From assembly GCA_907164885.2 (NCBI GenBank), contig OU015490.1, forward strand, positions 222,006,727-222,070,726: 64,000 bases of DNA, read 5' to 3'. How positions within the stretch are numbered: position 1 is the stretch's first letter; every line of letters begins with the position of its first letter. The notes beneath the pieces are model-generated. The model saw nothing but the letters and a program-made list of their open reading frames with translations, was not told the origin of the DNA and did not search any database. This stretch comes from Dolomedes plantarius (Eukaryota; Arthropoda; Arachnida; Araneae; Dolomedidae). Below, one piece after another: positions 11,639 to 24,680 of the stretch. The translations under genes and the position numbers were made by a program.

Positions 11639-11702
<64 letters not shown>
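11639..11702. repeat. (TA)n microsatellite
   Basis: Pure TA tract of about 60 bp. Its surroundings (11226-12057) are AT-rich and hold no recognised gene. Confidence 0.95.
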
Positions 11703-11706
<4 letters not shown>

Positions 11707-12060
11707 TACATACAAAAACATATATACACGAACAGCATTTTATATTTCGATGACAAATATGAAAGATAATTTCTGAAAAAGAATTTTTTTATCTTAGTAA
11801 AATTTTTTTTAAAATCCACTTTTGATACTCTCTTCTTCTTCGCTCTTCGATTTCTGGGACTAGATGAAACCATACTAGTTAGAGAATTTTTTTTTACTCT
11901 TTTTTTCCTATTTGACTTTGCGCTATTAAGGAAGACGTAACGTTTTTTTTAATCGATATATTACGTAGTTCTCTTGAAAATACTATGTCTCTTTCAATGT
12001 GGTTTTACAATTTTTTATAGAGTCTATAGGCATAATACTGTTTTTTTAATTTAGATCTTA

Positions 12061-12300
12061 GATCTTTTCGTTCGAGAATACGTAGCATATATTTGCATTC
12101 ACGTTGAAAGTTTGCGTTGGAAGAAAAGCAGAAATTTTCATACCTTCGGGATCATTAATTTGACCGAGGAAGCAAAAGAAACTAATAGGAATTATCTTTA
12201 GATGTTTCAGCTGATCTATATTTGGAGTTTCACCGTTGAACTCATGACGTTCTTTTGACTCCCACACTTCTCTGGTGTGATTAAGGCACAAATGCTCCAA
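12061..12300 (-). CDS. Possible exon fragment of unknown gene
   Basis: The minus strand is open for 80 codons with an unusually protein-like composition for this AT-rich area. It includes HTREVWESKERHEFNGETPN, LKHLKIIPISFFCFLGQIND and AFLPTQTFNVNANICYVF. Just upstream on the same strand is a pyrimidine-rich stretch (CTGTTTTTCCTGCCG) before an AG (about 12283), which could be a 3' splice site. A GT within CTACGTATTC (about 12082) could be a donor. I do not recognise the protein. It could be a real exon, a fragment of a duplicated gene, or chance; there is no partner exon in view. Confidence 0.25.
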
Positions 12301-12476
12301 CGGCAGGAAAAACAGTCACACCTACTGTCTGAATATAGGAAATTATCCCTAATAATGTTTGTGGATTCATAGATTTTATCTTCATATAATTTCCAATCCA
12401 GTATATTTTCCTTTCACAGTAACATGCCATTCATTTTTATCAGTTTAAATATTATGGTAATATATATATAGGGGGA

Positions 12477-12978
12477 CCAAAAATGAATGTGAGACATTTT
12501 TTACTCAGAGAGAGAATGTGAGACATTTTTTACTATTATATATACTCAGAGCTTTGCATTTGCACTGGTCTGTGACGTTGTATTTTTCGAAACAACTCTG
12601 TTATCGTAGGAAATTGTCTGTTTACTGTTTGAACGTTTTTAAACAAGTCGACTACGATTGGATTCGTCCAAACCAATCCAGCGACCAGTTACTCAATTTT
12701 TTGCAGCAAAAGGTGTTAGTGAAGCCGAAATTAATCGTCGTATAATGGTTGTGTATGAGCATGAGCGTCTGTCAAAGTGTACGGTGTTCAGGTGGTTTAG
12801 TGACTTCCGTAAAGTACTTGGAAGCACGGCAGATGCCGAGACATGGTCAAGTACATTTGACCGTCATGAAAGGTCTTTCCCAGTGGACGGAAAGTATGCA
12901 ATTACTACAACATGCAGCGATAAAAACGAAAAAAAGCTAAAGACCATGTATAAACTTACAAAACTGCTTTCGGAGTAA
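12477..12978 (+). pseudogene. Mariner-type transposase, N-terminal fragment
   Basis: The frame from about 12658 reads RPVTQFFAAKGVSEAEINRR, then VVYEHERLSKCTVFRWFSDF, matching the first helix-turn-helix (HTH_48 type) of mariner/SETMAR-like transposases. The second DNA-binding part is garbled (a frameshift near 12830), and the frame ends at 12978 before any catalytic Asp. Upstream, GAATGTGAGACATTTTTTAC occurs twice in direct order (12486 and 12517). The element end near 12471 (AGGGGGACC) may be its inverted repeat; the other end is lost in the AT tract that follows. Confidence 0.65.
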
Positions 12979-13037
12979 AGACTATGATCAAAACGCAATA
13001 ACGGAAATTCAGAAAGATTATTTAAACTTATATGCAA

Positions 13038-13041
<4 letters not shown>

Positions 13042-13102
<61 letters not shown>
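13042..13102. repeat. (TA)n microsatellite
   Basis: TA tract running up to the left end of the long-TIR element. Confidence 0.95.
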
Positions 13103-13104
<2 letters not shown>

Positions 13105-14432
13105 GGGTAGTCATAAAGAAACTTTGCCGATATATAGACCTCTAGCGACCGTTCCTTTCAACCGATCGAGATGAGATTTCAGATATAGTTATTGAGAGGT
13201 ATGAGCTCGGGATTCTGAGAACGGCAACACAGCGACACTCACGGTTACGGTTATACGTATAGAAACTCGAAAGTTTCAAATGCCAACGCGCACATTTTTC
13301 CGTAGCAAATTGCTCCGCGCATGCGAAAACCCTGAAAGCGTTGGAACGGTACGTGTATCACAAAAAACGGACGCGTTATGCACGCACAAAAAAGGAGCTC
13401 TGCGAACGGCCGACAAAGACACGATCGGGGTGCACGGAGGAAATTTGCATATGACACAGGCTAGGAACCAATCACAGAACGCCGTTCGCCAGATATTCAG
13501 CGTAGAAAACCGATTAAAAGATCTCTGATCATTGTCGTGAACCCTCTTTCTTTCACCGGTTCACTTAGGTTCTTTTTCTGTGTGGCATAGGGACAAATGA
13601 GGTAGTGCAAAAATGAGTCGTCACTGAACAAGACGAACATAAATTTATTTACAGGTTTAACATTTAAAAAGTTTCACACATAGCATAAAAATTACCGAAG
13701 ACTGAGCACGAGGTGGGCAAGCCTGCAATATCTTACCAGACCTCGGCTATCCTACACTCTAATCTAGCTACCGACCAATTAATTAACTGGAGGCGAGACG
13801 AGCCTGCTTTAATCTTGCCAGGCCTCCTGAAACTACTCTCAGAGATTCTCTTTCTCTAACTTAATTCTAATTACCAAGGAATTACCTAACCAGAGGTGAG
13901 ACGAGCCTTCTTAAATCTCGCCAAACCTTCGTTCCCTAGCAGAGACTATCTCCGTCTGTCCCTTTCTTACAGACTCCCCGCGATTCGCAGCACCCCTCTT
14001 GGGTTCAACGCCCCCGCAGCCAATCCTCTGATTGGTTGAGGTGTGGGGGAATCACGGGACACAACATTTTCGCTTTAACCAGCGCTAAGTTTCAAACATT
14101 ACACTACAATCATCTTTTCGTTAGCCATTCGCAGAGCTGTTTTTTTCTGCGTGCATAACGCGACCGTTTTTTGGGATACACGTACCGTTCCAACGATTTT
14201 TACGGTTTTCGCCTGCGCTGAGCATTTTATGACGGGAAAAGGTGGGCGCTGCCATTTGAAAATTTCGAGTTCCTGTACCTATAACTGTAACCATGAGCGC
14301 CACTTGGTTGCCGTTCACAGAATCCTGAGCTCATACCTCTGAATACCTATATCTGAAATCTCATCTCGATCGGTTGAACGGAACAGCCGCTAGAGGTCCA
14401 TATATCGGCAAAGTTTCTTTATGACCACCCTG
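13103..14432. mobile_element. Long-TIR foldback element, Tc1/IS630-type ends
   Basis: The left end CCGGGTAGTCATAAAGAAAC follows TA, and the reverse complement of the right end is CAGGGTGGTCATAAAGAAAC next to TA (14433-14434). The two arms match over more than 300 bp (13103 to about 13430; 14432 to about 14105), including TTTGCCGATATAT, CGATCGAGATGAGATTTCAG and GGAACGGTACGTGTATC. No transposase is left. An LTR-like repeat (13579-14063) sits in the middle. TA duplication and end sequence suggest the Tc1/mariner/IS630 superfamily. Confidence 0.75.
13579..14063. repeat. LTR-like repeat inside the long-TIR element
   Basis: The segment starts TGTGTGGCATAGGGAC and ends CACGGGACACA, giving short TG...CA inverted termini. 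It has reverse-strand AATAAA-like signals near its left end (ATAAATTTATTTAC, 13639) and inverted CCAAT boxes near its right end (CCAATCCTCTGATTGG). A near-duplicate pair of segments inside reads AGGCGAGACGAGCCTGCTTT and AGGTGAGACGAGCCTTCTTA. It separates the two foldback arms, so it may be a later insertion. No target duplication is visible. Confidence 0.4.
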
Positions 14433-14439
14433 TATATTA

Positions 14440-14655
14440 ACAAATGCGGAGGTGCTTGTTGTGAAGACATTCACCCATAATGCACCGTAGTTTTCCAGGC
14501 CATTTTATTATGGGGGCACCATATTGGCGAACCAGCATTACCACCTATCAAGGGATGACACAAGAGGAGGCACTTTTAGTGGCACAACATTGGGATTCGA
14601 TCCGAGTACTCTCTGCATGGAAAGCCAGCGCGCTGTACCACAAGGCTGCCACAAG

Positions 14656-14656
<1 letters not shown>
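14440..14656 (-). mobile_element. tRNA-derived SINE candidate
   Basis: On the minus strand the head (from about 14653) can be read as a tRNA-like body: an A-box-like TGGTACAGCGCGCTGG, an anticodon-arm region, and a B-box-like CGGATCGAATCCC, closing with TTGTGCC that can pair with the starting GGCA. About 130 bp of unrelated body follow. It lies between the long-TIR element and a (TA)n tract. No second copy occurs in the window, so the ends are uncertain. Confidence 0.45.

Positions 14657-14731
<75 letters not shown>
14657..14731. repeat. (TA)n microsatellite
   Basis: TA tract ending at the left end of Tc1 family I copy 2. Confidence 0.95.
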
Positions 14732-16487
<1,756 letters not shown>

Positions 16488-16771
16488 AATGTAGGTTAAG
16501 ACAACAGGTTCGGATGGTATTATGGAAGAATTTTCTTAAAACCGTTGAAAGGTTTCTTAATTGAAAGGATTTTCTTAAAACCGTTGAAAGACAACGTGGA
16601 AATTTGGATGTATGTTAAAAATGCATTACAAAAGCAATTCAGCTTCGTCAGATTAAAATGAGTACATGAACAAAATATAAACATGTATACGCGACAAAAT
16701 GCAGTTCCTTTTTATTCAAAAAGAATATGGAGAAAAAATGGAAAAGAGAATTCGTATAATTAGGCTTTTAA

Positions 16772-16852
16772 ACCTCCTCCATATTTCAGTTGGTAGAATA
16801 CTGGCGTTGAAATGGGAATACCTGGTTTTTCAATTTTAACCCTGTCAGACAA
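16772..16852 (+). other. Degenerate tRNA-like sequence
   Basis: TTTCAGTTGGTAGAATACTGG resembles the D-arm/A-box of a tRNA (usual form CTCAGTTGGTAGAGCACTGG). About 35 bases on, GGTTTTTCAATTTTAACC has the outline of a T-arm/B-box but has lost the GTTCGA core. It may be a tRNA pseudogene or an old SINE head. It is not a functional tRNA. Confidence 0.3.
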
Positions 16853-17017
16853 CCCTATAATTGGACTGAATTTGGATTATCTCTCAATCAGATTTGTTTA
16901 AATTGTCTTTCTACTTGACCTCCAGTATGTTTAAAAATTGATTTTTTAACACCTTAAAAGTGACATTGTAATGAGATTTCTTTTAAATTTTGATTATTTT
17001 TAAAGAGAGCATGTCCT

Positions 17018-19309
17018 TGTGACACACCTTGCAAAGGCATTAATTAAATAAACAGCTAACTAAGAAAACCACCATCACCAACCGATTATCGTATAGTGAA
17101 TTAACTTTTCTAAAACTCAATTAATATACCACATCTTAAATTAACACACAGGACATAAATCATACATATAATACATGGATTTATTAACACTTAATATAAT
17201 TTCAAAATTCATTTACATTGATTACTACTAACATCGAATATCATATCAACACCTAGCTAATTTCTGTTTATCGTAACCTTAATTTACACATATTCCCATT
17301 ATCCTGCATTCCCTATCAATAATTATCTATTCTTCGCTACTTCTTCGCTACTTCTCAATTTACGCTTATTATCAAATCATTTAATATGCATTAAAATCAA
17401 CACTAACTCCTACATCACTACAATTCTACCTAATATGAAAACTTTCATAGAGCTAATGTGGTAATCGACACTAAATGTTAGGACAAATAGCCACATACCG
17501 CTATACTGTTGAACTGCGGCATGCTGAGTGTATCGGTCGAGCGTTGTCACAAGGTCGACTTCCTTCGTCGTAGCGCAGACGCATTCGTAAGGCATCGGGG
17601 ACTCACTACTCCGTCGGTTTACCAAGGGGTAACCTCTATCTTTCGGGTCATCTTGCCGGGACTGGCTCCATCCATGCCGGGAGACTCTATTCATGTCGTC
17701 GACGACTCATCCGTAGGGCATCGGGTACATACTGCTCCGACGGTTCGCGGGGCTTCGACGGTTGAGGGGGGCTCTGTAATCATCGGGTCAACTTGGCCGG
17801 GCTGACTTCTTCCAGGCCGGGGCTCTTTGCTATCTGCTGCCGGTCAATATCATTCTATCCTCTCATCTTCTACTGCCAGTAAACATTCTTCTATGCTCTC
17901 ATAGGCTATCTGCTGCCCGTCAACATCATCCTTCTCTCTTCTCATCGTCTCTCTGTATTTTTTATCTCTTAATTTTCCTTATGTATGCTTTTTCTTGTCT
18001 CTTACTGGGTGCGAGCCTTTAGCCAATGATTTTATTTAATCTTTTGTCGTTGGCTCAAATCGTTCGCGGGGGCGTCAACATATTTTTCTTGCATGTGCAC
18101 TGTCCTATCCTTTTTTCCACGAATTCCTTCACTTGGGAGGTTTCATCAAAAACTAGTTTAGGGTCTCAACACTCCATTACTATCCTCAAAAAACTTACGT
18201 CATTTCTGTCGTGGTATCTGTGAGATACGTGACATAAAAACCATGATATATCAATTTTTACACTATTATTTGAAGTAAAAGGGGGGGGGGGGTAAATAAC
18301 TGGAAGTATGCATTGTTTTGCCTTTTATTTACGGAAAAATTTTCTAATAAGGTTTGGATCAGAGAGACATCACTGAACTAATTATCAGCAGTGACATTAC
18401 GCCCAGTGTTAGTGATGGGAGTAATCCATCTGTCTACTATGTCCGTGCTTTTGTTGCTCAATTGGTATGTCCCGTTCGTTTGCTTTCCAGCATAAATTTC
18501 CAAATTGGCTGAATAAAACATTGCACAAATTTCCAAATTGGTTGAATAAAACATTTTGTAATCAACAACAATCCATAAAAATACAGCGACAAAACAAAAA
18601 AGTCAGATTGACCAAAAATACTTACGAATCTGCTGTCGTCGTATCTGAGAGATAAAAGGCTTGCGATGTCAATAACCTTAACTTTATAAGAACGAAAACT
18701 AAACTGGCATCTAGCACCCTTCCTGTTATAGCGCGTGCAGACTGGCACAGCGCTCTCTCCCTCACCCCAGTGATTTATGTGTCTCTGTACTCTGTTCCTG
18801 CGCCCGATCGCTTCCTCTGGCGGTCCTTCAAAGAAACAGAGTGAGGTCAGCGGGTGAAATGGTGTCGAGCGGGGTCGGGGGAGACAGCAAGAGCGGGGGA
18901 GATCAAGAGCGGGAAGGGGGGTGGTTCTAAATACCGTGTCTAATGTTACCGTGACTAAGTGATGTGACAGGAGTTGGGGAGAGAACTCTGTCCAATGTGA
19001 ATGCACCATCAGGAAGATAGGCGGGGGAAGGAGCTTCCCTCTCCACGGATGGACTTGCCGTCAGCAAAAATAGCTACCGTGTATCTCATGGATACAAGGT
19101 TAGTAATCGAGTGTTAAATCTGCGGGAGACCCATCACCTCGCCCCTTCTGCAACATCTATCTCCGCAGCTGGCCTTCCACCTCTTAAATCACCTTACTTC
19201 TCTTTCACTTGTCAACAAACTCTCTTGACTTTTCATTTTATTTCCTATCTGAATCCAATATTCCCTTTCTTTCTTTCACCAGCACGGAGTGTCACAATCC
19301 ACTGTGACA
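17018..19309 (-). repeat. LTR-like repeat B (split by a piggyBac-like element)
   Basis: The left border TGTGACACACC and right border CACTGTGACA flank a repeat built like A (6119) and C (37242): AT-rich left part, GC-richer middle, pyrimidine-rich right part. Subtracting the inner piggyBac-like element (18170-19113) leaves about 1.35 kb, close to A and C. The middle has a roughly 120-bp imperfect tandem duplication (17594-17830; markers GGCATCGGG, CTCCGTCGG/CTCCGACGG, CATGCCGGG/CAGGCCGGG). The right border carries a dyad, GTGTCACAATCCACTGTGAC. No target duplication was found. Confidence 0.4.
18170..19113. mobile_element. piggyBac-like deletion derivative (copy 2)
   Basis: The left end CACTCCATTACTATCC follows TCAA (a decayed TTAA). 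The right end finishes GTAATCGAGTG before TTAA (19114-19117), so both ends carry CACTC(C/G)ATTACTA. Inside the left end come CTTACGTCATTTCTGTCGTG and GTATCTGTGAGATAC, matching the subterminal pattern of copy 1 at 62-1024 with the GC-rich ATCGGGCGCG words replaced. A 34-bp segment (AAATTTCCAAATTGGCTGAA and on) is duplicated in tandem at 18495-18558. No transposase remains. Confidence 0.65.
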
Positions 19310-20109
19310 GACATTTATTAGAGAAAAATACACCCGAAATTGAAAATATTTTCCTGCTTAATTTTGTGTATTATATCAATAACAAGATTAGAAAATGTTT
19401 ATTTTTAAAAAATACAAAATTTTAAATGAAATAACCACTATGTTTAATTATTCCACGCACGCGAAATGTTAATGAATATTTTTTCAAACATTTTCAATTA
19501 TAGTTAAATAAATCAAATGAAAAGGTAATTTTTAAGCTAAATACATTATTTTGAAAATGCGAATTTCATGAATACTTTACAGTATGATATATACAAAAAC
19601 ATGGCACTGCACACAGGCTCACATCACTCTCTTTACAACAAACTCGTATCTTTACAATGCAATCGGCATCTGAGCCTGAGGAACCTAAAAGGTACTCTTC
19701 ATCGGAATCTGTATCAGACATTGCAAATCAACCTTTTGCAAAAACAAAATTTTGGTTCAATAAAAAGGACAGAGCGGTTATCACAAGTTCCGACTAAGTG
19801 CGAAACACTCATTCATGCCATTTCGCGCCTTTAGATTCCTGCCATTTCACGCCTTTAGAACTCACCACAACACCGGCAAATCGTCGTTTCTAAAGAACAC
19901 CTTGTGACATCGTGAACTTGGCGGACTATTGTGTTTTGAGCAGGTGGTGTTTGAATTTTAGCCGCCTTTTTGAAGATAGACGGTGGAATGCGTTTTAATG
20001 GTTTTTACTTTCAACAGGAGGGTTTTTTTCATCCACTAACGGTATCCTTGTCAGGAAATGCATCAGGTCGTTGACATAGGGACAATTGTTTAATAATGTG
20101 TGGGAGGTC
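19310..20109. other. Unassigned stretch
   Basis: No recognised gene. A broken frame near 19656 reads ASEPEEPKRYSSSESVSD then FAKTKFWFNKKDRAVITSSD. The acidic, Ser-rich start could be the N-terminus of a transposase remnant, but no family motif is clear. The motif ATTCCTGCCATTTCACGCCT repeats in variant form near 19819 and 19833. Confidence 0.3.
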
Positions 20110-21375
20110 AGTTATTTTATAAATATAATTTTATATCTTAGTGGACTGTATAAAAATCCATTAGCAAAAATATTTAATGCTCTTGTTTAAGTGCAACTAA
20201 TCAATCTTCTTAGTTCTTTTAATAAAGGTAATACTGGAATGGCTTACCTTTAACACCATCTGAATAATACTTGAATAATAAGTCAACACTAAGATAATTA
20301 CGAGATAAAAAGAACTTTGTATATACCATATTTTTAAATTTTCTGTTGAATCATATAAACTTGACAATGCTACGTATTAATAAATACTTTTTAAAATTTT
20401 TTGATGAACTATCCCATCAACTTGAAAGAAAATGAAGTTAATTGGAAGTTAACTTGCGTTTAACTTTTCATTCCCGTCCCGGTCGATAGATGGCCGCACT
20501 AGTCTACAAAACAAAATTAACTGAAAAAGAATTCAATCTGCTTAAAGATGGTTAAAAGTATTAAAAAAATGATGCATTGTCATCGTGTTCTGCGCTATTC
20601 TAAAAGTTTCAAATGTTTAGCTAGTCGGGAAGTTAGTTAAAAATCGATTGCAAGATTTGTACTGGACAAACACACAAACACACAATCAAACAAGAAAACA
20701 AGCAAGAAAGCGAGTTAATAAAAACATAATAAAAATATATTTTAGTTTGTTCAAAATCAAACCTTTAAATATCTCGAAGCGTTAAATATATGACTTACAC
20801 CACTTCTGTAACCATCAGTAAAATGACTTAGACCACTTAAATTGATTGCAAGATTTGTACCGGACAAATACACACACAAACAAATAAACAAACAAGAAAG
20901 CGAGTTAATAAAAACATGTTAAAAATTTAGTTCCATGCATGTATCCTTAAAATGCATTTAAAAATGGACTTAATTTTAACACATAACTGTTGAATTCATG
21001 ACAGACTGAATAACCCTTCGGAATTAGGTTTTAAAAGAGGAATAAATAACTTCAAAATGTCAACAGTGTGAACAATAATCTCTACAGAATCTTTAACAAT
21101 AACAGAAAAACGAATAACCGGAATCGTATCCAACATAGTGATTTTTGAATTCTTACATGGCATTGCTTTGAATAGAATATACATCACAACAGATAAAACA
21201 TTTTTTTTACCCATTTTCTTATCATTACTCAGAATCGAATGTGCAACAACAAAAATATAAAAATTTTAGTTTGAAATTTAAAAAAAAACTTATATTGTGA
21301 TGCCATCTATTGATAAATACAATTAGAATACAAATTACAAACAATATGATGAATAAAATGAAACAATTTTTATAA
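20110..21375 (+). repeat. Inverted-duplication arm 1 (partner at 45170-45860)
   Basis: 20110-20300 and 20930-21375 match the reverse complement of 45170-45860 at high identity. Shared words include GGCTTACC next to the ATCATCTGAATAAT region, GGGTTATTCAGTCTGTCATG (reverse strand) and GATGCCATCTATTG. The 630 bp at 20300-20930 are absent from the other arm and contain a roughly 95-bp direct duplication (20655-20750 and 20845-20935; ATTGCAAGATTTGTACYGGA through GCGAGTTAATAAAAACAT). No coding sense is recognised. Confidence 0.7.
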
Positions 21376-21424
21376 TGAATTGTTTCAAAGTTAAAATAAA
21401 AAGTAAGTCTTTTATGAAGACTGA

Positions 21425-22035
21425 ACAATGTTTTTTTGTCAAGTCGCAAAGGTCTCGTGCGAGCAGACATCGCGGCGCCAGGCTTCATGTGAGGTCTACT
21501 CCCTGTGAGGTCTAAAGAACCACCCGATTGTTCGGGAGGCTGTTCAGCAGAGCCATCGGTTGGAGCGCAGACACAGAGCGGACAGAGAGATCATCGAAAG
21601 AGGTTCCCGAGGGAGATGACGTGACGAATCGACCCTAGGAACGAAGGAAACGAGTTCTCCGGAATGAGACTCAGGACGTGGAGCGCTAAGCCGATAGAAC
21701 GGAGTTCAGAGGACATCTCACACCGCATTTACACAGTCGCGATAGCGGCGAGTCGAATAGCGGGGGGCGAATGTATAAACGGTGAACTCACCGTTTCTCC
21801 TCGCCAATCGTGGCGCTCGCTGCGGGAGCGGTTTTCTGGCACGAGTCAAAGGGGAGAATGGCTCCAGATGTTAGACGACTGGCTGACGCAAGCACAAATG
21901 ACAAAAAGAGGCGCGAATGTGAGAACGGTCATTCCCGTCGATGCAGGAGCGTGACTAATGTCTTCAGGTGGCGCGATCGCGAATGTGTAAATGCGGCATC
22001 AGTTGAATCAACTTGTACATAGTTAATTTTTCTGT
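21425..22035 (+). other. GC-rich island of unknown nature
   Basis: A 600-bp segment with much higher GC and CpG content than its surroundings. One plus-strand frame is open from 21664 to 21954 (MRLRTWSAKPIERSSEDISH at its start) but shows no family motif. Composition suggests a transposon regulatory end, an LTR, or a host promoter/5' exon. Sharp edges at both sides favour an insertion. I cannot choose between these. Confidence 0.35.
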
Positions 22036-22339
22036 TACCTAAAATAATAAAATGACTCTGTCCTCTCTGGGAGAATAATATCCAAGGTGATAAATCCGTG
22101 CTGTAACTAACGGTCATGCTATTACAACCTTGTTAACGTAACTGTGATGTTCTCAGGACCAACTCATGATGTCTACTGGCAACTATAAAATCTTCCCGAA
22201 CTGTTGCCACCTCCCAAGTCACCCTACCGCCTCCCCTCCCACACACACTCCCTTACCGTAGACCTTCAGATATGTGGGAGTTCATTCTTCCGCAAACCAT
22301 ATAAAAGATATCGATATCTATACAATAGTTAAAATTTGT

Positions 22340-22545
22340 CAGTCTTTCATCCCTTGAGTAGGTCGATAAAATGAGGATCAATCATGCTTGGGAACTAAAC
22401 TCTGAGGGGTAGGGGGTCCCATGTCAGGTAGACCACCTGACTGAGACATATGAACTGAGACGTACAGCACCCCTAGCCCACGGTCAAGAAAGCGGATATT
22501 GGCACCAGCCTTAGTCCACAGCGGACTGTTGCGCCGTAAGTTTAA
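22340..22545 (+). mobile_element. tRNA-SINE, 5'-truncated copy
   Basis: The body matches the SINE at 25512-25795: CTTTCATCCCTTGAGTAGGT, CGATAAAATGAGGAT, TGCTTGGGAACTAAACTCT, GACCACCTGACTGA, CGGACTGTTGCGCCGTAAGT. The tRNA-like head is missing. Perfect 11-bp direct repeats TTAAAATTTGT flank it (22329-22339 and 22546-22556), so this is an independent retroposition event. Confidence 0.88.
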
Positions 22546-22556
22546 TTAAAATTTGT

Positions 22557-23527
22557 GTTGATTACGTTAACTATTTGTAATGCCTGTTATTCCTTTTCTT
22601 TCTAAAATCCAAATAAAGTATATTTTAATGTTAGACATTACTAATTTTTGTTTACAGAAATCCATATAATCCGCGAGGCATTTATATTACTATTTTTTAA
22701 TAAGTCGAATTTTTAAGCTGCAATATTAAATGTATTTCTCAAACAGAATTAATTTTTAAAAGAAACCATATATCAGACAGGAAATTTTAGTAGCTATGTC
22801 TAGACGACGTTTAACAGAGGAAGAGGAAATTTAATATATAACATCCAGAAACGTATTAAAAATTTAGAATCGAGTGAGGTTTTTTCGTAGTTTTATTTTA
22901 TAGCACAAGGGTGCTACTGTTATCACTTTGACAGATGTACGTTTCTACCTTTTAAAAGTTTGCCAAAATTTCCAGATGTCAAGCAATATTGCAATGTCTT
23001 GGCGAAATTTAACATACAAGAAAAAATATTGTGTTGAATTAATGACACTCTAGTGAGTACTTAATGCGAATTTAAAATTTACTTTTATTAAAAGCAATTT
23101 AAATTTCCCAGACTTCGCGATTTTTTCTTGAAAAAAAAAAGCTTGAATAATATGTCATAGTAAAACATTTCTTCAGTACTGACATATTTTGGCACTTACT
23201 GAATTTGAAATAACGAGTAAAGATATAGCTTCAAAAAACATGATGTAAATTTCAAATGATATCCGCGGTGATTTTGAATAGTTTTGAAGAGCTAGTTTAT
23301 TCAATTTGAAACTCATCAATCATGCGAATTTTCTTAACTTGAAAAAGTGCATGATAGTTTCAAATGGGATATATTTAGTTTGAAATATATCAAAAGATAT
23401 TTCTCTAAACTTGCACACTACAGCTAATGATTTGTTTAAAGGATATCAGAAGAATATATATTAGATTAAGCTCAGAATACTTTAAGTTTAGATGCGTCAT
23501 ACGTAGAAACAGATTTCAAATGAGTAG
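22557..23527. other. AT-rich stretch without recognised gene
   Basis: No coding, terminal-repeat or tandem-repeat signal was recognised. Confidence 0.5.
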
Positions 23528-24680
23528 TGTAACGAGGAATTTCGTTACAGGTTCTTTTATTGATGTTAACCTTCCTAATTTCTATTCTGTAATCAAAACT
23601 TTAATTGTTATTTTAATATTAGTTTTAATTCTTCAACTAAATTTCAGTCCGTCAGGTTAACTCTTATTTCCTTAGCCGTTAACTGTTTAATTTTTACATC
23701 TGCCCTCACTTTCGTGGGAGGTCTTAAATTGCTTCTAGGCTATCCATATTATTTCCTACAGCTATAGATGTTAAACATCTGGACGGAACGTTAAACCGTC
23801 GTAAAAATTCCTCTCCCTTTTTCTGTGCATAATTTATTTGCCTGCTGTTGTGTCCAGAAATACAAGCCTTATCTCCCCTTCCGCTTTTTTGTCCACGTAA
23901 TGCAATTTCGGTGTTATAATTGCTTGGACTTAGCTCAGAGGAACATCCTATTTCAAGATAAAAGTATTTTCCCCATATACCCCTACTGTGTGGGAAGAAT
24001 TATTTTCGATGCTTTACAGGCAATTTGAGTTTCCGAGAACCCTGGGAAAATTTCTCTCCTAGGTTGAAGTTCGCTCCTTATAGCGGTCCTCTGATTGGTC
24101 AGCATTAGCCAATCAACGTCCTGTTTGACATCTAAGACTTCTACGCGGACAAGGTTAGCTACGTTGGGGCTACCCTTTTGGCGATGTTTACGCGCTTTTA
24201 TTTTTTGGACACAAAGTAGTTGGCGTGGTTTTAGTAGTGTTCCTCTCTTCTCTGTCTACACGTTTGGCGTGTTTGTTGAGTTATTGCAACCCTTGTATCT
24301 CCTCGCGCTGTCCAGGGATTGGGGAAACAAATACTCAGATAGATTTGAAGTTTACTACCTGTTGGTTAGTATTTTTGCTGGTCCTCCAAACCGAGGATAC
24401 GGCTCTCGAAGCCGAACTTGGTGAGGGGAGCTTACAATTATCTTTCTTATTTCTGCGTATATGTGTTTGAGCACAAGCTTGTATTTTTTTCATTACGCAT
24501 CCAGCTGCGGACTTGAATGGTCGTGTCGCATATAGCTCTTGTTATGTAGAGAGCTAGGCATCAAATGTTTGTATTTGCATTTATATTTTTTAACCTAGAC
24601 TATCTTTGAACTATGTTTGAAAAATAATAAAACTTCGAAGTAATTATACCAACCTAGTTTGTCATCATTTAGTGTGAAGC
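23528..24680 (+). repeat. LTR-like repeat, single copy
   Basis: It begins with the dyad TGTAACGAGGAATTTCGTTACA, as some Gypsy-type LTRs begin TGTAAC. The interior has facing CCAAT boxes (CTGATTGGTCAGCATTAGCC), a moderately GC-rich transcribed-like part, and a poly(A) signal (AATAATAAAAC, 24626). No internal ORF, second LTR or target duplication is visible; the right border is approximate. Confidence 0.3.

Noticed and set aside
18458..19009. Minus-strand open frame of 183 codons
   Set aside because: It lies in a piggyBac-like deletion derivative, spans a tandem duplication, and shows no family motif; chance opening in GC-richer DNA is more likely.
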